The translations under genes were made by a program, and so were the position numbers. The notes beneath the pieces are model-generated. The model saw only the letters and a program-made list of their open reading frames with translations, was not told the DNA's origin and did not search any database. Positions 1 through 8,928 of a stretch of 64,000 bases of DNA are shown in pieces (within the stretch, counting starts at the first letter, position 1; every line of letters starts with the position of its first letter). Source of the stretch: Elioraea tepida (GTDB taxonomy: Bacteria; Pseudomonadota; Alphaproteobacteria; Acetobacterales; Acetobacteraceae); contig NZ_CP076448.1 of the NCBI RefSeq assembly GCF_019203965.1, forward strand, positions 2,991,001 to 3,055,000, given 5' to 3'.

Positions 1-112
1 CGGCGACCGCGCGCAGGGTTCGGCCGGGGCGGCCGCGCAGCCGCTCGAGGAGCGGGGCGGGAAGGTGGAAGCGGCGTTCGACGCCGCGTGCCTCGACGAG
101 CGGCGCGTTCAT
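1..112 (-). CDS. Oligopeptide-type ABC transporter ATP-binding protein (DppF/OppF-like), N-terminal fragment
   Basis: Only the first 37 codons lie in the window; the gene continues past position 1. The ATG at 112-110 overlaps the stop of the upstream ATPase gene by four bases (ATGA). The translated start (MNAPLVEARGVERRF) fits the N-terminus of the second ATPase of dipeptide/oligopeptide importers, which usually opens with a short beta-strand leader before Walker A. Identification rests mainly on operon position after the DppD-like ATPase; no Walker motif is reached. Confidence 0.75.
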   Translation of the reverse strand, partial: MNAPLVEARGVERRFHLPAPLLERLRGRPGRTLRAVA

Positions 113-1080
113 GCGAGCTCCGCGGCGCGGATACAGCGCGCGAGCCGCCCTGGGGCGGCCGGGGCGAGCGGAACCGGTCGCGCGCAGTCGGGGGTCGCGA
201 GCGCGCAGCGGTTGCGGAAGCGGCAGCCCGTGTCGACGCGCGCGAGGTCCGGCACCTGGCCAGTGATCGGGTGCAGCGGCCGGTCAGGGTCCTCAAGCCT
301 CGGCAGGCTCTCGAGCAGGCCGCGCGTATAAGGGTGCCGCGGTGCGGCGATCACCTCGCGCGTCGGCCCGGTCTCAACCACCTGGCCCGCGTACATCACC
401 ATCACGCGCGCGCAACGCTCCGCCACAAGCGCGAGATCATGGGTGATCAGCGCCATCGCAAGCCCGCCCTCGCGACGCAGATCGTCGAGCAGGTCGAGCA
501 CCTGCGCGCGCAGCGTCACGTCGAGCGCCGTGGTCGGCTCGTCCGCCACGAGCAGGCGCGGCCTGCCGGCGAGAGCGATCGCGATCATCGCCCGCTGCCG
601 CATCCCGCCGGAGAACTGGTGCGGATAGTCGTCGAGCCGCTCTGCCGCCGCCGGAATGCCGACCTTCTCGAGCAGCGCCACGGCTTGCGTTCGAGCGGCG
701 CGCTCGCTCCGCGCAAGCCCGTGCGCGACCAGGGTCTCGCAGAGCTGCTGGCCGATGGTAAAGGCGGGGTTGAGGGCAGAGAGCGCGTCCTGCATCGCAA
801 GCGCCATCTCCCGCCCGCGCAGGGCCCGCAGCTCGGCATGAGAGAGGCGACGGAGGTCGCGCCCGTCGAACCGGATCTCGCCCTCGACGACTCTCCCGGG
901 CGGCCGGATCAGGCCGAGGATGGAGAGGAAGGTCACGCTCTTGCCCGACCCGCTCTCGCCGACGACGCCGAGCGCCTCGCCTGCGTCGATCGAGAGATCG
1001 ACCCCGTCGGCGGCCGCGACCGGACCGCGTCGTGTCGGAAACACGGTGCGCAAGCCCCGCACCTCGAGCAGCACGCTCAT
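109..1080 (-). CDS. Peptide/nickel-type ABC transporter ATP-binding protein (DppD-like)
   Basis: Cytoplasmic ATPase (323 aa) of a dipeptide/oligopeptide importer. Walker A is GESGSGKS at residues 41-48, the signature FSGGM at about 156-160 and Walker B LLVADEP at about 177-183. The C-terminal extension with several cysteines (CRFRNRCA, then a further Cys-containing tail) is typical of the DppD/OppD subfamily. The reading frame is open further upstream, but MSVLLEVRG at 1080 is the natural start because it overlaps the permease stop by four bases. Second-last visible gene of a five-gene minus-strand operon. The substrate cannot be assigned. Confidence 0.93.
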   Translation of the reverse strand: MSVLLEVRGLRTVFPTRRGPVAAADGVDLSIDAGEALGVVGESGSGKSVTFLSILGLIRPPGRVVEGEIRFDGRDLRRLSHAELRALRGREMALAMQDALSALNPAFTIGQQLCETLVAHGLARSERAARTQAVALLEKVGIPAAAERLDDYPHQFSGGMRQRAMIAIALAGRPRLLVADEPTTALDVTLRAQVLDLLDDLRREGGLAMALITHDLALVAERCARVMVMYAGQVVETGPTREVIAAPRHPYTRGLLESLPRLEDPDRPLHPITGQVPDLARVDTGCRFRNRCALATPDCARPVPLAPAAPGRLARCIRAAELA

Positions 1081-1967
1081 GCCTGGTGCAGCCTCGGGTC
1101 GAAGGCGTCGCGCAGGCCCTGGCTTGCGAGGTTGATGGCAAGAACGAGGGTAAGGATCGCAAGCCCGGGCAGCGTCGAGACCCACCACGCATCGACCAGG
1201 AAATCGCGCCCATCCGCGACCATGTTGCCCCAGGACGGCGTGGGCGGCTGGACGCCAAGGCCAAGGAACGAGAGCGACGCCTCGAGGATGATCACGTAGG
1301 CCATCCGGAAGGTCGCGACGACGAGCACGGGCGAGAGCACGTTCGGAAGGATCTCGCGCAGCATGATGTGGGCGGAGCCGCAGCCGAGCGCCCGCGCCGC
1401 CTCCACATAGTCCTGCTCACGCGCGGCGAGCGTCTCGCCGCGCACAACGCGGCAGGCGAACACCCATTCCTTGTAGACGAGCACGAGGACGATGTTGTGG
1501 AAGCCGGGGCCCATCATCGCCATCAGCCCGATCGCGAAGATCAGGTAGGGAAAGCCGAGCAGCGTATCGACGAGCCGCGAGATCACGACATCGGCCCAGC
1601 CGCGCAGATAGCCGGCGGCGAGGCCGAGCAGTGTTCCCAGCACTGCGGCGATGCCGATCACCAGGGCCGCCACCGTGAGCGAGACGCGGGCGCCGTAGAG
1701 GAGCCGAGACAGGATGTCCCGGCCGAGACTGTCGCAGCCGAGCGGAAAGGCCCACTCCCCCCCCTCCTGCCAGACGGGTGGCTGCAGCCGGCGGAACAGG
1801 TCGGCGTCAGCGGGATCGTGCGGAGCGATCAGAGGCGCAAGCAGAGCCACAAGAACGAACAGCACGATCACGACCGCCGCAGCGAGCGCCGTGCCGTTGC
1901 GCGCGAAGCGCTCGAGCCCGAGCGCGAGCGGCGAGAGGGGCCGCTCCTCCGCCACCGCCACCGTCAC
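1077..1967 (-). CDS. Peptide-type ABC transporter permease (DppC-like)
   Basis: Inner-membrane permease of 296 aa. A cytoplasmic N-terminus is followed by a first membrane segment (about residues 27-50), the long periplasmic loop with the CDSLGRDILSR motif typical of DppC/OppC, and four further hydrophobic segments. The EAARALGCG segment is the EAA loop that contacts the ATPase. The GTG start at 1967 overlaps the preceding permease stop (GTGA), indicating translational coupling. Function follows from family and operon; the cargo is unknown. Confidence 0.93.
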   Translation of the reverse strand: MTVAVAEERPLSPLALGLERFARNGTALAAAVVIVLFVLVALLAPLIAPHDPADADLFRRLQPPVWQEGGEWAFPLGCDSLGRDILSRLLYGARVSLTVAALVIGIAAVLGTLLGLAAGYLRGWADVVISRLVDTLLGFPYLIFAIGLMAMMGPGFHNIVLVLVYKEWVFACRVVRGETLAAREQDYVEAARALGCGSAHIMLREILPNVLSPVLVVATFRMAYVIILEASLSFLGLGVQPPTPSWGNMVADGRDFLVDAWWVSTLPGLAILTLVLAINLASQGLRDAFDPRLHQA

Positions 1968-2971
1968 AGCCGAACCTTCGGGTTGAGCGCCGTATAGGCG
2001 AGATCGGCGAGGAAGTTCAGAAGCACATAGGTGACGGCGTAGAGCAGCACCGCCGCCTGAACGAGCGGGTAGTTGCGCGCGAAGATGCTCTCGACGACGA
2101 GCCGCCCGAGCCCCGGCCAGCCGAACACCGTCTCGACGATCATGTTGCCGCCCAAGAGCGATCCGGTCTCGATCGCCGCCACCGTCACCACCGGGATGAG
2201 CGCGTTCTTGAGCGCGTGCCGCCACAGCACGCGGCGGCGGGAGATGCCCTTCGCCTCGGCGAACATGATGTAGTCGCTCGTCAGGACCTCTGCCATCGAG
2301 CTGCGCACCACGCGGGCGAGCAGGGCCGCCGTCGGCAGGCCGAGCGTGACCGCTGGCAGGACGAGATGCCGCAGCGCCGCGGCGAAGGCATCGGGCCTGC
2401 CGGCGAGCAGCGTGTCGACGAGCAGGAAGCCGCTGACGCGCGGGACCTCGAGGTCGAACGGCGTCCGCCCGCCCACGGGGAACAGCCCCAGAGTGACGGA
2501 GAAGAGCAGGATCAGGAGGATGCCGAACCAGAAGCCGGGCAGCGACACGCCGAACAGCGAGGCCGCCGACAAGGCGCGGTCGAGCCAGGTGTCCCGCTTC
2601 ACCGCCGCCGCGACCCCGAGCGGGATCGCGATTGCGATCGCAAGCAGCATCGCCGCAAGCGTCAGTTCGATCGTCGCCGGCAGGCGTTCGAGGATCACCT
2701 CGATGACCGGCCGGCGGTGGAAGAACGAGATGCCGAAATCGCCGACGAGCGCATTGCCGAGAAAGACGAGGAACCGCTCCGGCAAAGGCCGATCGAGGCC
2801 GAGGTCGCGTCGGAGCTGGTCTGCCTGTTCCGGTGTCGCGCGCGAATCGGCGAGCATGATCTCGACCGGGTCGCCCGGCGTCAGCGTGATCATCAGGAAC
2901 ACGATCACGCTGATGCCGAACAGAACGGGAAGCGTCTGCAGCAGACGCTCGACGACGCGCGACGCCGTCAT
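1964..2971 (-). CDS. Peptide-type ABC transporter permease (DppB-like)
   Basis: Inner-membrane permease of 335 aa. It shows the DppB/OppB pattern: an N-terminal membrane anchor (about 10-30) with the MITLTPGDPVE segment, a periplasmic region, then five hydrophobic segments. The coupling loop FAEAKGISRRR corresponds to the EAA motif. It starts 10 bases after the binding-protein stop and overlaps the next permease by four bases. Together they form the membrane channel of the importer. Confidence 0.94.
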   Translation of the reverse strand: MTASRVVERLLQTLPVLFGISVIVFLMITLTPGDPVEIMLADSRATPEQADQLRRDLGLDRPLPERFLVFLGNALVGDFGISFFHRRPVIEVILERLPATIELTLAAMLLAIAIAIPLGVAAAVKRDTWLDRALSAASLFGVSLPGFWFGILLILLFSVTLGLFPVGGRTPFDLEVPRVSGFLLVDTLLAGRPDAFAAALRHLVLPAVTLGLPTAALLARVVRSSMAEVLTSDYIMFAEAKGISRRRVLWRHALKNALIPVVTVAAIETGSLLGGNMIVETVFGWPGLGRLVVESIFARNYPLVQAAVLLYAVTYVLLNFLADLAYTALNPKVRL

Positions 2972-2981
2972 CGCACGCTGT

Positions 2982-4547
2982 TCAGCCGACGATTCGCACC
3001 CGGTGCAGGTTGATGCGGGAGTCGGCCTGGGGCCGCCAGTTGGCGATCCGGCGGGAGACGCCGTAGATGTCCTGCGGCAGCCACAGGAAGATCCACGGCG
3101 CCTGCTCGCTCACGATCCGCTGCGCCTCGCGGTACATCCGCGCGCGCTCGGCGCTGTCGGTCTCGGTTTCGGCCGCATCGAGCAGCCGGTCAACCTCCGG
3201 ATTGGAGAAGCCCGCCGAATTGCCGCGCCCGCCGGTGCGCAGCGTCGGCACCATGATGTCGGAGGGGTCGAGCGCGCCGTTGCCCCAGGAGGTGAGGAAC
3301 ATGTCGCGCTCGCGTCGTCGCTCCGGGTTCTGCCACATCGGCGTCAACACCGCGCCTTCCCAGACCTGGGCGCGCACCCTGAGCCCGGTGCGGGAAAGGA
3401 GAGCGGCGATCGCTTCGGCGATCTCGCGCAGCGCCGCCACCGTGTCGATCACCATCTCCGTACCCTCCGCCACACCGGCTTCCGCGAGCAGGGCGCGGGC
3501 GCGCGCGAGGTCATGCTTGTATTCGGGCAGATCGGGGTTGAAGGCGAAGGCGTCGGGGCTCATCACGCCGCGAAGCGGTGTCGCGGTGTTGCTGAGGATG
3601 CGGCTGATGATCGCGTCCTTGTCGAGGGCGTGGTTGAGCGCCCGGCGCACCCGAACGTCGGTGAAGGGCGGCTTGGCGTTGTTCATCGCCACGAAGAAGG
3701 TGCGCGTGCCGTTCACCTTCATCACCTGGGCGTTGCGGGAGGCGTCGACCTGTCGCATGGCCGAGGCCGGGAGTTCGGCGATGATGTCCACCTCCCCCGC
3801 GAGCAGGGCGGCGACGCGCGCCGCGTTCTCCGGGATCACGCGGAAGATCGCCCGGTCGACCTGCGCCGGGCCGGCGGGCGGGATCTCGGGGCTGCCGCCA
3901 TAGTAGTCAGCGAAGCGTTCGAGGATCACCGCCTCGCCCCGCCGCCATTCCGCAAGCCGGAACGGGCCGCAGCCGTCGGGGCGGCTCTGCATCCCCTCCT
4001 GGCCCACCCGCTCGACATGGCGCCGGTTCACCACCTCCTGGAAGGGCAGCATGGCGGGCAGGATCGGCCAGGGCGCGCGCAGGATCATCCGCACGGTGTG
4101 TTCGTCCACCACAACCGTGTCCTCGAGCGGGCCGAGCAGCCCCTGGCGCGGGCTCGTCTGCCCGCCCATCGCGTTCGGCTTCGACAGCCGGTCGAAGGTG
4201 AACTTGACGTCCTCGGCCGTGAGCGGATCGCCCGAGTGGAAGCGGATCCCCTGTCGGATCCGGAACTCGTAGGTGCGCGCATCCACCTGCCGCCACGACT
4301 CGGCGATCTCGTTGCGGATCCGCATCTCCGCGTCGCGCGTCAGAAGCCCGTCGTGGATGTTGCGGATCACGTTCTGCGTTTCGCGGTTGCGGTGGTTGGC
4401 GGGGTCGAGCGTGAGCACATCCGTCGCCACCCCGACGCGCACTTCGCGCGGGCGAGGTTGGGCGAACGCGGCGGGCGAGGTTCCGGCTGCTGCTGCGGCG
4501 GCCCCGATCCCTGACAGAAGTGCGGTGCGTCGTGTGATCATCTTCAT
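2982..4547 (-). CDS. Peptide-type ABC transporter substrate-binding protein
   Basis: Periplasmic solute-binding protein (521 aa, SBP family 5). It begins MKMITRRTALLSG followed by an alanine-rich hydrophobic stretch ending in AFAQ, a Tat-like export signal with a twin arginine. The mature part has the family-5 landmarks: VGVATDVLTLDPA near the start, an early NIHDGLLTRD segment and the GIRFHSGDPLTAEDVKFTFDR motif. ATG at 4547 is preceded on the minus strand by AAGGGAGAGG; the second ATG at 4541 is an alternative. First gene of the operon. The specificity (peptide, glutathione, opine or metal chelate) cannot be read from sequence. Confidence 0.9.
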   Translation of the reverse strand: MKMITRRTALLSGIGAAAAAAGTSPAAFAQPRPREVRVGVATDVLTLDPANHRNRETQNVIRNIHDGLLTRDAEMRIRNEIAESWRQVDARTYEFRIRQGIRFHSGDPLTAEDVKFTFDRLSKPNAMGGQTSPRQGLLGPLEDTVVVDEHTVRMILRAPWPILPAMLPFQEVVNRRHVERVGQEGMQSRPDGCGPFRLAEWRRGEAVILERFADYYGGSPEIPPAGPAQVDRAIFRVIPENAARVAALLAGEVDIIAELPASAMRQVDASRNAQVMKVNGTRTFFVAMNNAKPPFTDVRVRRALNHALDKDAIISRILSNTATPLRGVMSPDAFAFNPDLPEYKHDLARARALLAEAGVAEGTEMVIDTVAALREIAEAIAALLSRTGLRVRAQVWEGAVLTPMWQNPERRRERDMFLTSWGNGALDPSDIMVPTLRTGGRGNSAGFSNPEVDRLLDAAETETDSAERARMYREAQRIVSEQAPWIFLWLPQDIYGVSRRIANWRPQADSRINLHRVRIVG

Positions 4548-5120
4548 CCTCTCCCTTCCGGCCCTAATCGGGCCGCCAGTGCTGCCCGGGCGCATGGCGC
4601 GGCGGCCGCGCAGCGGGATTGCCACCCTTCGACCACGCCAGCGCACGCAAGCATTGTGCCATGCCTTGAACCGTCTGCCGCAGGGGCGGTTTGCGCCCCT
4701 GCCGCGACGGCCGAGCGCCCGGCCGGTGCGATTCGGCGTGAGAATGGCGCGGGCAGCGTGGAACCCACGCAGGCGCGACGCAGCGGGCTTAAGCCGGGAC
4801 GGGCGGCCCCGCACGCGGTCGGGACGCGAAGCGGCCTGGAACCGGGAGAGCGCTGCCTCCGGCCGATGGACGGAGACGTGCTTGCGTCGGTGCGGGATGC
4901 GTGGCCTCGAGAGGGGAGCCCATGGCGGGCTCGCGCACGACGACGGCCGATGCGCCTGCCGCCTCAGGCCGGGCGCTGCCGCACCACCTCCGCCGCGACC
5001 CGGGCGCTGCCCCCGGCCCTGATGGGAGCGCTTGCACTGCCGTCCCGAGCTATGCTTCGCTTCCATTCGAAACATAGCACGCAGGCCGCCACTGACGTGC
5101 CGGGAGGAGGGTCACACATT
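4548..5120. other. Divergent intergenic region between ABC importer and sox operon
   Basis: A 573-base stretch without a convincing gene. Open frames run across it on both strands, but their translations are Arg/Pro/Ala-rich and resemble no family. It must hold the promoters for the minus-strand importer and the plus-strand sox genes. The only clear structure is an imperfect palindrome at 5049-5078, listed separately. Confidence 0.7.
5049..5078. promoter_or_regulatory. Imperfect palindrome upstream of soxX, candidate operator
   Basis: GCTATGcTTCG at 5049-5059 is mirrored by CGAAaCATAGC at 5068-5078: 10 of 11 arm positions pair around an 8-base centre. It sits 42 bases before the soxX start in an otherwise G+C-rich spacer. 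Sox operons are commonly repressed by the ArsR-family regulator SoxR, whose operators are palindromic, so this is a reasonable binding site. No soxR gene is in the window. Confidence 0.45.
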
Positions 5121-5573
5121 ATGATTCGCCTTCCCTTGGCGTGTGTTGCTCTGGCCGCGGCGGTCATCGTGGCGAGGGCGGATGCGGCACAGCCTGCGCA
5201 GCTCGTGCCCTATCGGGTGGTGGACGGCGCGATCCCCGAACCGCTGACGGAGACGCCAGGAGACCCGGAGCGTGGCCTCGCCCTCGTTCTGAACCGCTCC
5301 AAGGGCAACTGTGTCACCTGCCACAAAATGCCCGTCAAAGCCGATTTCCAGGGTGACCTGGGGCCGCCGCTCGAGGGTGTGGCGTCGCGGTGGAGCCCGG
5401 GCGAACTTCGGCTCAGGATTGTGGACAGCAAGCAGATCAACCCCGACAGCAACATGCCGTCCTATTCCGGTCTCGAAGGGCTCAACGCGGTGCGGCGTGA
5501 CTGGGTCGGCAAGACCATGCTCACCGCGCAGGAGGTGGAGGATGTCCTCGCCTTCCTGCTCACCCTGAAGTGA
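5121..5573 (+). CDS. soxX: Sulfur oxidation c-type cytochrome SoxX
   Basis: Small periplasmic monoheme cytochrome (150 aa) that pairs with SoxA to couple thiosulfate to the SoxY cysteine. A signal peptide covers about residues 1-23. There is one heme motif, CVTCH (about residues 68-72), and a distal NMPSYSG that supplies the methionine ligand, as in the SoxX family. The ATG at 5121 follows CGGGAGGAGGG with good spacing. The reading frame is open upstream but the extra residues are low-complexity, so it starts here. First gene of soxXYZAB. Confidence 0.95.
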   Translation: MIRLPLACVALAAAVIVARADAAQPAQLVPYRVVDGAIPEPLTETPGDPERGLALVLNRSKGNCVTCHKMPVKADFQGDLGPPLEGVASRWSPGELRLRIVDSKQINPDSNMPSYSGLEGLNAVRRDWVGKTMLTAQEVEDVLAFLLTLK

Positions 5574-5604
5574 CTGACGGGATGAACAACTGACGGAGAC
5601 TTCG

Positions 5605-6066
5605 ATGCTTCACACTGGACACCCAACACGGCGCGGCGTGCTCGGGCTCGCGGCGGCAGGGGCGGCGATCGTGCTCGCTCCGGTTCCTGCCTCCGCCACC
5701 CTCTCCGCCGCAGCCCAGGCGGCTGTTGATCGGGTGCGGAACAACCGCACGCCTCAGGAGGGGCGGATCGTCCTGCGCGCGCCGCCGATCGCCGAGAACG
5801 GCAACACCGTGCCGATCACGATCTCGGTCGAGAGCCCGATGACGGCGGCCGACCATGTGACGCGGATCCACGTCTTCGCGGACAAGAACCCGACCCCTGA
5901 TGTCGCGACCTTCCACCTCACCCCGGCCTGCGGCCGCGCGCAGGTGGACACGCGAATTCGGCTCAGCCAGACGCAGGACGTGATCGTTCTTGCCGAGATG
6001 AGCGACGGGTCGCTCTACATGACGCGCGCCGAGGTGAAGGTCACCATCGGCGGCTGCGGCGGCTGA
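5605..6066 (+). CDS. soxY: Thiosulfate oxidation carrier protein SoxY
   Basis: Periplasmic carrier (153 aa) that binds the sulfur substrate on a C-terminal cysteine during the Sox cycle. It opens with a Tat-type signal (RRGVLGLAAAG, cleavage near ASA) and ends in the diagnostic swinging-arm sequence TIGGCGG, so the catalytic Cys is the third-last residue. It lies 31 bases after soxX and 31 before soxZ, its heterodimer partner. Confidence 0.97.
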   Translation: MLHTGHPTRRGVLGLAAAGAAIVLAPVPASATLSAAAQAAVDRVRNNRTPQEGRIVLRAPPIAENGNTVPITISVESPMTAADHVTRIHVFADKNPTPDVATFHLTPACGRAQVDTRIRLSQTQDVIVLAEMSDGSLYMTRAEVKVTIGGCGG

Positions 6067-6097
6067 AGCGAGACTCGAGCGAGAAGGAGGATACATC

Positions 6098-6430
6098 ATG
6101 GCCGCACCGATCGGGCAGCCGCGGGTTCGTCTTCCGGCCCAGATCAGGGCCGGCGAGGTCATCGAGATCCGGACGCTGGTCTCGCACGTGATGGAGACAG
6201 GTCAGCGCCGCGACCAATCCGGCGCGGTGATCCCGCGCGACATCATCCGCCGCTTCGAGGCGAAGTTCGAGGGCCAGACCGTGTTCGCGATGGACCTTGC
6301 CCCGGCGATCTCCGCCAATCCCTACATCGCGTTCCAGTTCAAAGCAGAACGGCCGGGGCGGTTCGAGTTCACCTGGACCAACGACGCGGGCGAGTCGCGC
6401 AGCGTGACGCAGGAGCTGAAGCTCGCGTGA
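6098..6430 (+). CDS. soxZ: Thiosulfate oxidation carrier complex protein SoxZ
   Basis: Immunoglobulin-like partner of SoxY (110 aa, normal length). It lacks a signal peptide, as usual; SoxZ is thought to be exported as a complex with Tat-dependent SoxY. The conserved segments IRTLVSHVMETGQR and the terminal FTWTNDAGES are present. A GAGAAGGAGG ribosome site precedes the ATG. It is followed 13 bases later by soxA. Confidence 0.97.
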   Translation: MAAPIGQPRVRLPAQIRAGEVIEIRTLVSHVMETGQRRDQSGAVIPRDIIRRFEAKFEGQTVFAMDLAPAISANPYIAFQFKAERPGRFEFTWTNDAGESRSVTQELKLA

Positions 6431-6443
6431 GGAGGGCTGCGTG

Positions 6444-7240
6444 ATGCGTTCGGTGGCGCTGGTCGGTCTCGGGGTCGTGGCGGTCACTGCCGCAGTGGCT
6501 CTCGCCCAGGCGGAACCGCCGCCACCGCAACGCGCGATCCCCAATCCCGTGTCAGGCCGGGAATTCGCCACCCCCGAGACGCTTGCGATCCAGGACGACG
6601 ACTTCCTCAACCCGGCCTTCCTCTGGGTCGAGGAGGGAGAGCAGGCCTGGAACAGCGTCGAAGGTACAGCGGGCAAGTCCTGCGCCTCCTGCCACAATGA
6701 CGCCCGCGAGACGATGCGCGGCGTGCGCGCCCGCATGCCCGCCTATCACCCGCGCCTTGGGCGAGTCGTGACCCTCGAGCAGCAGGTGAACATCTGCCGC
6801 ACCGAGCGGATGGGCGCTCCGGCCCTGCCGATTGACAGCCGGCCCTTAAACGCGATCACCACCTTCATCGCGCTGCAGTCGCGCGGCATGCCAGTGAACG
6901 TGGACATCTCCGGCCCGGCCCGACCGTTCTTCGACAAGGGCGAGGCGTTCTACAACACGCGGCGCGGCCAGCTCGACATGCGCTGCGGCTCCTGCCACGA
7001 GGACAACTACGGCCGCTACCTTCGCGCCGATCTCCTCAGCCAGGGCATGTCCAACGGCTTCCCGACCTACCGCCTCAAGGAGCAGCGTGTGATCAGCCCG
7101 CAGTTTCGGCTGAAGGGCTGCGTCAATGACGTGCGCGGCGAGGCCCCGCCGATGGGAGGCGAGGAGTTCACAACCTCGAATTCTACCTGGCATGGCGCGC
7201 CCAAGGCCTGCCGGTGGAAAGCCCCTCGGTTCGCCGCTGA
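6444..7240 (+). pseudogene. soxA: Diheme cytochrome SoxA with a single-base frameshift near its 3' end
   Basis: SoxA joins thiosulfate to SoxY with SoxX. The protein has an export signal, two heme motifs (CASCH near codon 74, CGSCH near codon 179) and the cysteine in RLKGCVNDVR that serves as the active-site cysteine in this family. After codon 242 the frame shifts. Restoring one missing base around 7167-7172 continues the protein as NLEFYLAWRAQGLPVE and ends at TGA 7238-7240, just before soxB, giving the usual SoxA C-terminus. As written, the frame misses that stop and runs on in frame into soxB. ATG at 6444 is preferred over GTG at 6441 because of the GGAGGG at 6431-6436. It may be a sequencing error rather than a true mutation; everything catalytic lies upstream of it. 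Confidence 0.88.
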
Positions 7241-7259
7241 CGCGGCACAGGAGGGCAGC

Positions 7260-8921
7260 ATGATCACCCGACGCGACCTGCTGGCCGCGACAGCGGCGCT
7301 CGCTGCTCTTCCCGCTCGCGCGCAACAGGCGCCGACCCAGGCCGATCTGTTGCGCTTCGAGCCGCTCGGGCAGGTGACGCTCCTGCACGTCGCCGATCTG
7401 CATGCGCAGCTCGCGCCGATGTTTTTCCGCGAGCCGGAGACGAATCTCGGCGTCGGTGACGCCCGTGGCGTGCTGCCGCATCTCACGGGGGACGCCTTCC
7501 TCCGCGCGTTCGACGTGCCGGCCGGGTCGGCGCTCGCGCATGCGCTCGTGCACACGGACTTCGCGGCGCTTGCCCGTCGCTTCGGCCCGATGGGCGGGGT
7601 GGACCGGATCGCGACGGTTGTGAAGGCGATCCGCGCAGAACGTCCCGGGCGCACGCTTCTGCTCGACGGCGGCGACACCTGGCAGGGCTCCTGGACCAGC
7701 CTGCAGACTCGCGGCGCCGACATGGTGGAGGTGCAAAAAGCGCTCGGCGTCGACGCCATGGTCGGGCATTGGGAGTTCACCCATGGCGCCGAGCGGGTGA
7801 AGGAGCTGGTCGACACCCTCGGCGTTCCGTTCCTTGGCAGCAACATCCAGGACACGGAGTGGAACGAAGACGTCTTCCCCCACACCGCGACCTTCGAGCG
7901 CGGGGGGGTGAAGATCGCCGTGATCGGCCAAGCCTTCCCCTACACGCCGATCGCCAATCCGCGCTGGATGTTCCCTGAGTGGTCCTTCGGCATCAAGGAG
8001 GAGAAGGTCGCCGAGCGCGTCGAGGCGGCGCGCGCGGCGGGGGCCGAGCTCGTCGTGCTGCTCTCCCACAACGGCTTTGATGTCGACCGCAAGCTCGCCG
8101 GCCGGGTGCCAGGGATCGACGTGATCCTGACGGCGCACACGCACGACGCGATGCCACGGCCGCTCAAGGTCGGCGACACGCTTCTCGTCGCCACCGGCGC
8201 CTGCGGGAAGTTCGTCTCCCGCCTCGATCTCGAGATCAGCGGCGGCCGGGTCGCGGGCTTCCGCTACGCCCTTATTCCCGTCTTCAGCAACGCGATCTCG
8301 CCCGACCCGGAGGTGGCGGCCCTGGTTGGGCGCCTGCGCGCTCCTTTCGCGGCCGATCTTGCGCGCGTTGTCGGCCGCACCGAGAGCCTCCTGTTCCGAC
8401 GCGGCAACACCGCCGGTACCTGGGACGACGTGATCTGCGATGCCCTGCTCGCCGAACGGGATGCCGAGATCGCGCTCTCGCCCGGTTTCCGCTGGGGAAC
8501 CTCGATCCTTCCCGGCTCGGAGATCACCGCCGAGGACGTCTGGGCGCAGACCGCCATCACCTACCCAAACGCCTACCGCATCACGATGCGCGGCGAGATG
8601 ATCAAGACGATCCTCGAGGACGTCGCCGACAACCTGTTCAACCCGGACCCCTACTACCAGCAGGGCGGCGACATGGTTCGGACAGGCGGGCTCACCTTCG
8701 CGCTCGACGTCTCCGCACCCTCCGGCCGGCGCGTCTCCGACCTGCGGCTGAGACGCACCGGCCAGCCGATCGAGCCTGGGCGCGACTACGTCGTGGCCGG
8801 CTGGGCCTCGATCAACGAGGGCACGGAGGGGCCGCCGATCTGGGAGATCGTGTTCCGCCACCTTGCCCGCGGGCCGATCCGGGTGGAACCGCGGAACGAC
8901 ATTCGGCTCGCCGGCCTGTGA
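7260..8921 (+). CDS. soxB: Thiosulfohydrolase SoxB
   Basis: Periplasmic di-manganese hydrolase (553 aa) that releases sulfate from SoxY-bound sulfonate. It starts MITRRDLLAATAALAAL, a Tat signal, after its own ribosome site CAGGAGGGC, so it is an independent gene even though the soxA frameshift leaves no stop between them. Metal-binding motifs of the 5'-nucleotidase-like metallophosphoesterase fold are visible: HVADLHAQ, LLDGGDTWQGS, GHWEFTHG, LLSHNGFDVD and LTAHTHD. The C-terminal nucleotidase-type domain follows. Length is normal for SoxB. Confidence 0.96.
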   Translation: MITRRDLLAATAALAALPARAQQAPTQADLLRFEPLGQVTLLHVADLHAQLAPMFFREPETNLGVGDARGVLPHLTGDAFLRAFDVPAGSALAHALVHTDFAALARRFGPMGGVDRIATVVKAIRAERPGRTLLLDGGDTWQGSWTSLQTRGADMVEVQKALGVDAMVGHWEFTHGAERVKELVDTLGVPFLGSNIQDTEWNEDVFPHTATFERGGVKIAVIGQAFPYTPIANPRWMFPEWSFGIKEEKVAERVEAARAAGAELVVLLSHNGFDVDRKLAGRVPGIDVILTAHTHDAMPRPLKVGDTLLVATGACGKFVSRLDLEISGGRVAGFRYALIPVFSNAISPDPEVAALVGRLRAPFAADLARVVGRTESLLFRRGNTAGTWDDVICDALLAERDAEIALSPGFRWGTSILPGSEITAEDVWAQTAITYPNAYRITMRGEMIKTILEDVADNLFNPDPYYQQGGDMVRTGGLTFALDVSAPSGRRVSDLRLRRTGQPIEPGRDYVVAGWASINEGTEGPPIWEIVFRHLARGPIRVEPRNDIRLAGL

Positions 8922-8928
8922 GCGGGAG

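Noticed and set aside
4656-5120. Long N-terminal extension of soxX
   Set aside because: The extra 155 residues are Arg/Pro/Ala-rich with no domain; the true SoxX signal peptide and a strong ribosome site mark the start at 5121.
6441-8921. A natural SoxA-SoxB fusion protein
   Set aside because: The embedded ribosome site and Tat signal before SoxB, and the normal SoxA C-terminus in another frame ending at 7240, show that a one-base deletion explains the fusion.
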